From positions 597,955-648,139 of the forward strand of contig SCFE01000060.1 in NCBI GenBank assembly GCA_004352715.1: a DNA stretch of 50,185 bases, read 5' to 3'. This document shows positions 43,008-50,185 of this stretch, in pieces. How positions within the stretch are numbered: position 1 is the first letter of the stretch; each line of letters begins with the position of its first letter. Position numbers and translations under genes: made by a program. Source of the stretch: Hofstenia miamia (lineage: Eukaryota; Xenacoelomorpha; Acoela). The notes beneath the pieces are model-generated. The model saw nothing but the letters and a program-made list of their open reading frames with translations. It was not told where the DNA came from and did not search any database.

Positions 43008-44097
43008 ATGGGGTTTCGCAGTTCACACTGGGACCCTTTACTGATTATAAGTCAAATGATTTGCATGCAGTGCTTATTCTATGTCACTTTGGGATTTTTA
43101 CTTTCTCAAATTCCATGGTTTGTAAACTTCTCAGTTTCAATGGATGCCATTTTTCAAAAGGATGTAAGTACAATTGAATTTTTTCAATGTGAAAGATCGA
43201 TTCTTTAGATAAATTTGGATTTTTCACTTCAAACTTTGTGTTATTTGGGGTGCTTATTCATCAACTCATTGGTTATGTAAGTCTTAAATATTCTTATATC
43301 ATTTTAAGGTTCTCCTTCGGATGCAGTTGATTATTCCTAGTTTTTACGGGCTGATTTTATTTAGTATACTGAGTATTGTGGTTTTTTTCTAGTAAATAAT
43401 TTACTTCCAATCACAATGCGCCTGGAATGCACAATGTTTAAATATATTATATTTAATAAGGGAAAATATGAATTTCCATTTCATATTTCAACTTTTACAT
43501 CTATTATACAAAACCAATACAACTTGTTTTTTACTAATATATCATTTATAATCACAGAATTTGAAATACTAGATATCTCATTGACCATTAAGACTATTAA
43601 GGGTGCAGTAATCTCACATTTCATTTTTGATTTTTTTGCGATTTTTTATTGGTTTGGTCATGGACCACTGTATTTCATTTTCTTGTACATTTGGACAAGC
43701 ACTGGGCCGAAATTTCATTAATTTTTCAATATTTAATAAGATTTAAAAATATTAGTAAATTGAGTTGGTTTGGAGCCTTAAGTTTTGATTATTTTGCAAC
43801 TAATTTTAGTGAATGCACTATAACTTTCTGCATTATAATGTTCTTTTTAGGGCAATCGGCTTGTTAATCATTATTGGACGCAGCAAACTTTGTTTGGACT
43901 TTTCTTTAACTGTTATTTTTTATCATGTCATTTTCACATGCCTTTACTGGCGAACAATTCCTTCAGATGTCGCTTGGTGGTTCATTCAATTAACAGCTGT
44001 CGTTTTGACAGTGTTTCTTGGTGAATTTCTCTGCATGAAATATGAAATGATTCCTATTGAAATCAATGTAAAACTGAAATCTAAAATCAGTAGTTAA
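43008..44097 (+). CDS. SYS1: SYS1 Golgi-localised integral membrane protein
   Basis: SYS1 is a four-span Golgi membrane protein that recruits the ARFRP1/Arl3-type GTPase for vesicle traffic at the trans-Golgi. Three exons: 43008-43163 (donor GTAAGT), 43209-43276 (acceptor CTTTAG, donor GTAAGT) and 43851-44097 (acceptor TTTTAG). Exon 2 ends with two bases of a Met codon completed by exon 3. The product is 156 aa, the same length as human SYS1. It starts MGFRSSHWDPLLIISQM, the conserved N terminus of the family, and exon 3 contains SKLCLDFSLTV, DVAWWFIQL and GEFLCMKYEMIPI. Hydrophobic segments match the four expected helices. Exon 2 is short and was placed by phase and family pattern, so it is slightly less certain. 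A splice-acceptor-like AATTTAG lies one base before the ATG. Confidence 0.9.
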
Positions 44098-45100
44098 TCT
44101 CATTTTTGTAGTGTTAGTAAATTATAAAATTTTTGTCAATCGAGCACTTTTGTTTCCAAATTTACTTGGCTCACTTCGTCTTCATTTTTAAATTATGGTG
44201 AGTGAGAAAAAACTATTTCGGCGGCTCTTCTCGCACCAGAGATGCAACCCGGCAATTTATTAGTATTTCTCTTTCAATTACTAATACATAATAAATGACG
44301 TTGCATTTGCAATTTCTAGCCGTAGTTAAATAGTTTCAACCATTCATATACTTCTCAGCGCTTACCAGGGGATCCCATTTTGATCTAGTCATATTTTATT
44401 TCGATTTTACGATATTTGTTGTTAAACATGAAAAACCATACTTGTATTAAGAATGCTTGGTTTACTCTTTCTCCAAAAAATATTTCTTCAACTGCCCATA
44501 TTTTAAAAGAGTATAATATTTTTGTACATTTTCATTTTCACAGTTAAACGAGATTTATTTTTGATGATCTAGTGCAACTTAATAAGCAAACCATAAACAA
44601 TAAATGATCGTTATACTTATTTACTTTATTTATTAAGTTAATCCCGGCTATCCACATTTTATAGAGATGAACCATGCTGTGCAATGTAATTAACATGCAA
44701 AATGTTCTTTCCTGCCATTCATAATTCTGATAGATCGCTTTGATTATATTAGTAATAATCATAATTTTTAATTTTAATCAGTTTAAGGGTTTTACGAACA
44801 TTCTTGAAATCATTTTAGTTGGGAATAAATTGTTAATAATTAGTTTTCCAAACTAATTCAGTTTTTCTAGGATTTTTATATTGTTCTTTAGAAATTATAT
44901 TTAAAGTAATTTTTTTCATTCTGATCAATTTTTAATCTCTGGTCTTAAAAAATCTTGAACTTCCGCCAGTCCGAATCCTCAGCCCTGTGTGTTAACAAGA
45001 TTATATTTTATTATTTCCTCCTAAGTAGTGTATAGTTCGAATATCAAATTTACCATATTTATAATCTTCTGTTTTGCATTTAGTTTTAGTAGTTTGTGTT
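44098..45100. other. Intergenic, no gene seen
   Basis: AT-rich sequence between SYS1 and the zinc-finger gene. A TTTAGTTTTAG acceptor-like element ends at 45089, eleven bases before the next start codon. Confidence 0.45.
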
Positions 45101-48100
45101 ATGCAATATGCTTTGTTCTTCTTCATATCATCAGTTGCTGTTTATGTAAGATTTCCTACTATTTTTGTCAATATTTATACTACTTTTATCTAAACAGTTA
45201 ACTACAGATATAGTTCGAGTTATTGACTCCATTAATCCATATTGTTTTCTTATCAGAATTTCTGCCAAAAATAGTAAATTGGTCTTTATTTAGATCTCAA
45301 GAAATTTCTTATTAAATTTTCAGGGTAATCTGAATAGCTGTCCAATTATGTTTCGTTTCACCTTGTGTATAAAATTTATTTCGATAGTATAAATAGGGAG
45401 CTACTTGGCGGAAATCTGTTCTTTCCGAAGATTTATTGATTTGTCGTTTTCTAGGTTTATGCGGATGATCCTGCCTGTCAAAGAAAGAGCAGTCGTGTAG
45501 CTCGTAACCAACTTAGAAAGGTACTTTGTTTGCCTCTTCAGCTTTTGAGTAGTTTATTGTTTAGCATCTGTATGATCCATTGCAACAAAAAGGCTTGTCA
45601 GTTTCGCAAACTTGCAAACTATCGCAATTACACGATATGTACAGTGAACAAGTAAGTATTATTTTCTTATGCCCGGCTACTTATTTAATGATATGTTTTC
45701 GGTCTTTTAGCAAATTGAATTTAAAATAAATTTTTTCAACGCAAGAAGTATTCAATGCTTGTCGTGTTTTTAGTGTAATAATGGATTGAGAATAGCATTA
45801 TTGAATTCGCTTTACGAAAAGATGAATGTAAATTCTTAAATATACGACAATTGATGCAAGGTGCGCTCAAGCGTAGGGATAATGTGTTCTAAATAGTTAC
45901 TGTAGAATTATTTCCTGTAAATATTCAGATTTTCAAGTCCAGACTTTAGTTTTGGGTCGAGTTTACAATTCATTTCTTTGGGATTAGGATTGAAAATCAG
46001 CAAATGATTGAAAATTCAATTAGTAGTTTGACAGCTTTTGAAATATCTATAAATATTAATATTATTCGTTTTCTCTTCACTATTTCGTTACAGAAGTAAT
46101 ATTCCACAAGTACAACCCCCTCCCCCGATTACTCTATTTCTTTCTTAAAGCTCAAAACCACCCCTTACGTTATGATGTTATGCACTATAAAAATTTGAGA
46201 AAAGATTTTAAAACAGTCAAAGTCGATAAACTGTAATTACAAAACCAGTTACGATTTCTATTATACTTACCCACGTTTGTGTTTAATACAATGATACATC
46301 TGTTTCACGTTCAAATTTGTTCTGATTGTGTGAACAGCGCGCTTTTGAAGTGGCAGGTTTTCGGTTTATGTTGTTTCACACAATTTCAATATTTTGAATG
46401 CATACATATATAAATGCAACTGCTCTCTCAAATTATAATAGACATGAAAAGTTGATGCCAAGCGAGGCAACGGACAATCCTGATGAACAGAATTAACAAG
46501 ATCATTAAGAGAATGACTTGCTCTTCTCTAAAAAGATACTTTAAATTGTTGAGAATAAAAAATATTTTAGAACTAGTATCCAGGCTCTATTAATGCTTGA
46601 CCAAAATGGTGGTTCGGTCACACAACGCCCCTAATCACCAACGCTGATTAATTTTTTAATGGTTTTGCAGCCATTAATAAGTAATAAATAACGACAATTA
46701 TATTTGAAAATTCCAATAAACTTTTTTACATGCAGGTGTTCCGAAACTTTTGATCATGACTGTATGTGTGTCTACTGTCTTGAATTAATGTTCAGTAAGA
46801 AGTACATTGACAAACATTGATAGAGAATGAAGATCTTTAATTAATCCATTATTCATATAAACAGCAAATAATTTAAAATTCTTATCTCAGAATGTCTTTT
46901 CTATCTGATTATTCCTCCTTATCCCAGTTTAGCTCATACATTTTTTGCTTTTTTCTTCCACTTTCTGTTCCTATTATAAATTTTCAAACTTTAAATACTT
47001 TAAAATAGTAGGGATGTCTAAATCCGATATCCGGTAAAATCGGCAATTTCACAACCGGATCCGGATATCCGGTATACGGTAAAATTTAACTTGATTGCCC
47101 GATTTTACCGGATAACATATTTTGAGATAAAACATGATTTAAACATGGAATTTTCGAGGAAAAATCTTTATTTTTCCATGATGTGGAAGTTGTCATTCAA
47201 CAAAACAAGTTGTTTTTCTGACATATCAGGAATTAGTCCATTTAATATTTATTTATTTTTATTGGTAAGTGGTCGATATTAATTGAGAAATGAGGGTGAT
47301 CTTCATTAAAAATTGTGGCAACCAAAAGTAATTAAAGTCATATTTTTTTCTGTTGGTCTATTTTGCAGTCTGNTGGGAACTGAAAAAAATATTAGAGGAT
47401 TTTGCAAGGCACATGTGTCATGCATATTCAGGCAAAATATATGAGGGTTGAAAATCTAATTGCTCAATTACGGCTGCCATCATAAAAAGTCAAAGTTTTT
47501 CAATGTTTGACAGTTGAAATTCCACCAGATGTTGCTATTACTCCCACCCTTGATCTTGGAAGTAATGTCTGTAAAATAATCGCCTATATCAAGTCACGAT
47601 TAGAAAATACCGGTTTCACTGCTATAATGGAAGGAAAGGGGATGGACATTTAATCAGAATTGTAAGCCAAGTTACGAAAATATTAAGCAACATCGGCTGC
47701 AGTTGAGAGATGTTTCTCTATGTTCAGAAAACTTTTGGCTATGACAGAAATTTTAACCACAATAATATATGAAAATTTATGCGCTGTTATTATAATTTAG
47801 TGAAGCAATTGCTTTAAAAAATTAACTTATTATGTAAGGGTTTTTGTATTTATTTTATATCTTGTTGTCAGTAATAAAACGTTTTATATTGCTTAAATGG
47901 ATAATTTTGAAAAATGAATGGTAATATTTTAGGATATATTTAACTAAATTTCGTCATATTTTATCATAGAAATATGGTCATATTTTGTGTTTTTAAACTC
48001 ATAATTCTGGTTGCCTTAGTAATAATTGAACAATATATTATCCGGTATCCGGTATATGCAATTCACTATCCGAATCCCATCCTTACTTTGAAGCCTTTTA

Positions 48101-48370
48101 TGCTTGTATGTAACTAATATACGCATTATAATCAAAGCCTATATTGCAGTAATGTTGTAAACAATAAACATGCATTTTAATTGTGAGCAGTTTAAATTGA
48201 ATTTACATTTGAAGTTGTAATGTCCCTGCAACTGTAACTTGTCTTTTTAGGAAATGGGTACAGATAAATCCAATGGTCAATATAAATGTGGCGTGTGTGG
48301 TAAAGCGTTTTATACGGAGCAGTTTTTAGATAATCATTTCAATTTACGTCATCCTGGTAAACAACTAACG
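45101..48370 (+). CDS. C2H2 zinc-finger protein with signal peptide, 5' exons (3' part beyond gap)
   Basis: Four exons in one continuous reading frame: 45101-45145, 45455-45520, 45565-45651 and 48251-48370, all with GT..AG borders (GTAAGA, GTACTT, GTAAGT, GTAAGA donors) and phase 0. Exon 1 encodes a hydrophobic start MQYALFFFISSVAVY, which with VYA at the start of exon 2 looks like a cleavable signal peptide. Exons 2-3 encode a basic, Gln-rich region (DPACQRKSSRVARNQ, HLYDPLQQKGL). Exon 4 encodes one C2H2 finger, YKCGVCGKAFYTEQFLDNHF followed by NLRHPGK. A signal peptide plus a single C2H2 finger is unusual for a nuclear factor and suggests a secretory-pathway protein. I recognise a widely conserved uncharacterised family but cannot name it. 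The rest lies in or after the gap at 48409. Confidence 0.75.
45652..48250 (+). other. Large intron of the zinc-finger gene
   Basis: 2.6-kb intron between exons 3 and 4 holding the hAT remnant. Near 46735-46765 a segment (GTTCCGAAACTTTTGATCAT) resembles the ends of some Tc1 elements, without a partner found. Confidence 0.6.
47009..48084 (+). mobile_element. Decayed hAT transposon in intron 3 of the zinc-finger gene
   Basis: The ends are imperfect inverted repeats: TAGGGATGTCTAAATCCG at the left, and the inverse TAAGGATGGGATTCGG at the right, both followed inward by CCGGATA-type words. Near 47695-47800 the + strand reads SAAVERCFSMFRKLLAM, the hAT C-terminal dimerisation motif. Upstream transposase sequence is largely decayed, and a single N lies at 47373. 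No clear 8-bp target duplication was found. Confidence 0.7.
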
Positions 48371-48408
48371 GTAAGATTGATTTCATTTAATATAAATATA
48401 TATATATA

Positions 48409-49373
48409 NNNNNNNNNNNNNNNNNNNNNNNNNNNNNNNNNNNNNNNNNNNNNNNNNNNNNNNNNNNNNNNNNNNNNNNNNNNNNNNNNNNNNNNNNNNN
48501 NNNNNNNNNNNNNNNNNNNNNNNNNNNNNNNNNNNNNNNNNNNNNNNNNNNNNNNNNNNNNNNNNNNNNNNNNNNNNNNNNNNNNNNNNNNNNNNNNNNN
48601 NNNNNNNNNNNNNNNNNNNNNNNNNNNNNNNNNNNNNNNNNNNNNNNNNNNNNNNNNNNNNNNNNNNNNNNNNNNNNNNNNNNNNNNNNNNNNNNNNNNN
48701 NNNNNNNNNNNNNNNNNNNNNNNNNNNNNNNNNNNNNNNNNNNNNNNNNNNNNNNNNNNNNNNNNNNNNNNNNNNNNNNNNNNNNNNNNNNNNNNNNNNN
48801 NNNNNNNNNNNNNNNNNNNNNNNNNNNNNNNNNNNNNNNNNNNNNNNNNNNNNNNNNNNNNNNNNNNNNNNNNNNNNNNNNNNNNNNNNNNNNNNNNNNN
48901 NNNNNNNNNNNNNNNNNNNNNNNNNNNNNNNNNNNNNNNNNNNNNNNNNNNNNNNNNNNNNNNNNNNNNNNNNNNNNNNNNNNNNNNNNNNNNNNNNNNN
49001 NNNNNNNNNNNNNNNNNNNNNNNNNNNNNNNNNNNNNNNNNNNNNNNNNNNNNNNNNNNNNNNNNNNNNNNNNNNNNNNNNNNNNNNNNNNNNNNNNNNN
49101 NNNNNNNNNNNNNNNNNNNNNNNNNNNNNNNNNNNNNNNNNNNNNNNNNNNNNNNNNNNNNNNNNNNNNNNNNNNNNNNNNNNNNNNNNNNNNNNNNNNN
49201 NNNNNNNNNNNNNNNNNNNNNNNNNNNNNNNNNNNNNNNNNNNNNNNNNNNNNNNNNNNNNNNNNNNNNNNNNNNNNNNNNNNNNNNNNNNNNNNNNNNN
49301 NNNNNNNNNNNNNNNNNNNNNNNNNNNNNNNNNNNNNNNNNNNNNNNNNNNNNNNNNNNNNNNNNNNNNNNNN
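48409..49373. other. Assembly gap of 965 N
   Basis: Unlike the other three long gaps this one is not 1000 bases, so it may be a sized gap or partly filled. It follows a TA tract in the intron after exon 4 of the zinc-finger gene. Confidence 0.95.
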
Positions 49374-50137
49374 TACTAAACGAACTACGACAAGCAAAAA
49401 AAACAAACTTTTATATCGACGTCACAATATATATATATATATATATATATATTATTATTATTATTCCGCAATAGCTCTAACTTAATTTGCTTTCGCCTCC
49501 AGGTTCAATGGCTTTCGTTATAAATTTTTATGTCTGTCTTCATATAACTCATAGCAGAAAAGTGCATAAAAAGTGTAGAGTTGCTCCATCAGATATCATA
49601 TATGACTAAGTGAAATACAATTATATTAAAATTCATATAAGCTCATTATTGGTATTTGTTGAATATTTGTTTTCTATTTATTGGACACACTCGTTTTGTA
49701 GCAGAAAAATATACAAGTTAGATTTTAATAATAATTAGTTTTTTATTGAATGAGTACTTTGGGTTCAAAAAAAGTGCCCTAAATTTTTCAAAATGACTCC
49801 GCGTTATTCTCATAGTTAGTATTTAGAACAGTGATTTATGTCTCGCTAAGCACTGTGATTGGCTACGATGCAGAGTTTTCATGGAAGTTCAAAGCCAAGA
49901 TAAAGGCCTTTTGTGGAACAAAGCTCTTTGCAACACGAATAAATACACTCAAATGAGACAGAAATGCGAGGTTGAATTTCGATTCCTGTTTTACTGATGC
50001 ATAGTTGATCTGTTTAGATGATCGTATCTGATTGCATTCCAACTAATATAGACAAAGAACTTCATCAGCTTTTATTGCGTGAGTCTTTTTATAACTCGAA
50101 ATTCAATTGTTTGTTAATGAATTATAAAAAATGGCCA

Positions 50138-50138
<1 letters not shown>
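49374..50138. other. No exon recognised; microsatellite near start
   Basis: A TA tract followed by TTA units lies at about 49426-49465. The remainder is AT-rich and I could not identify a further exon of the zinc-finger gene. Confidence 0.4.

Positions 50139-50185
<47 letters not shown>
50139..50185. repeat. (AAT)n microsatellite at window end
   Basis: At least fifteen uninterrupted trinucleotide units running to the edge of the window. Confidence 0.95.

Noticed and set aside
46735-46765. Tc1 terminal inverted repeat
   Set aside because: Similar to remembered Tc1 ends, but no partner end or transposase sequence was found nearby, so it is only mentioned with the intron.
1-50185. CRISPR arrays, prokaryotic operons, rRNA genes
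   Set aside because: No regularly spaced repeats and no rRNA-like conserved blocks; introns and element types show a eukaryotic genome.

Overview
The window is a scaffold piece from an animal, most likely an invertebrate. It is AT-rich, has spliced genes with GT..AG introns, and is packed with eukaryotic mobile elements. I cannot name the species. Three N runs of exactly 1000 bases (759-1758, 4471-5470, 12696-13695), one of 965 bases (48409-49373) and single Ns at 7632, 35859 and 47373 mark assembly joins.

Layout. 1-6.7 kb is AT-rich sequence with no gene I can support. 6.7-9.6 kb holds a decayed gene-like family, part of it in a near-perfect 949-bp direct duplication whose junction is a single N. 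9.9-12.3 kb is an internally deleted non-LTR retrotransposon on the + strand. 12.7-29.3 kb is the dominant feature: a head-to-tail array of a Ty3/Gypsy element. The first copy is cut by a gap and starts inside integrase. The second is full length (18234-29320, 11,087 bp) with two 932-bp LTRs, an 18-nt primer binding site matching tRNA-Arg(TCG), gag, a pol in the -1 frame, and a very large extra ORF (about 1136 codons) between pol and the 3' LTR. 30.0-33.7 kb holds two decayed non-LTR elements on the - strand. A short LTR of another Gypsy family follows at 34.2 kb, a piggyBac-type terminal-inverted-repeat element at 35.5-36.6 kb, and LINE-like and Tc1 remnants at 37.7-39.6 kb.

40.9-50 kb is the host gene region, all on the + strand: NTAQ1 (N-terminal glutamine amidase), TRMT61A (tRNA m1A58 methyltransferase, three exons), SYS1 (Golgi membrane protein, three exons), and the 5' exons of an unnamed C2H2 zinc-finger protein with a signal peptide, whose third intron carries a hAT remnant. 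The first three genes are only 77 and 85 bp apart, and every start codon has a TTTAG-type splice acceptor just upstream, so a trans-spliced operon is possible.

The best candidate for something undescribed is the extra Gypsy ORF. It sits where env would be but shows no env features. Its C-terminal third carries a pattern resembling a DEDDh 3'-5' exonuclease, and its 5' end shares a 17-nt word with the LTR. Both copies are damaged in different ways, so the element as assembled is probably not fully functional. Readings of families are from memory of motifs; no database search was possible.
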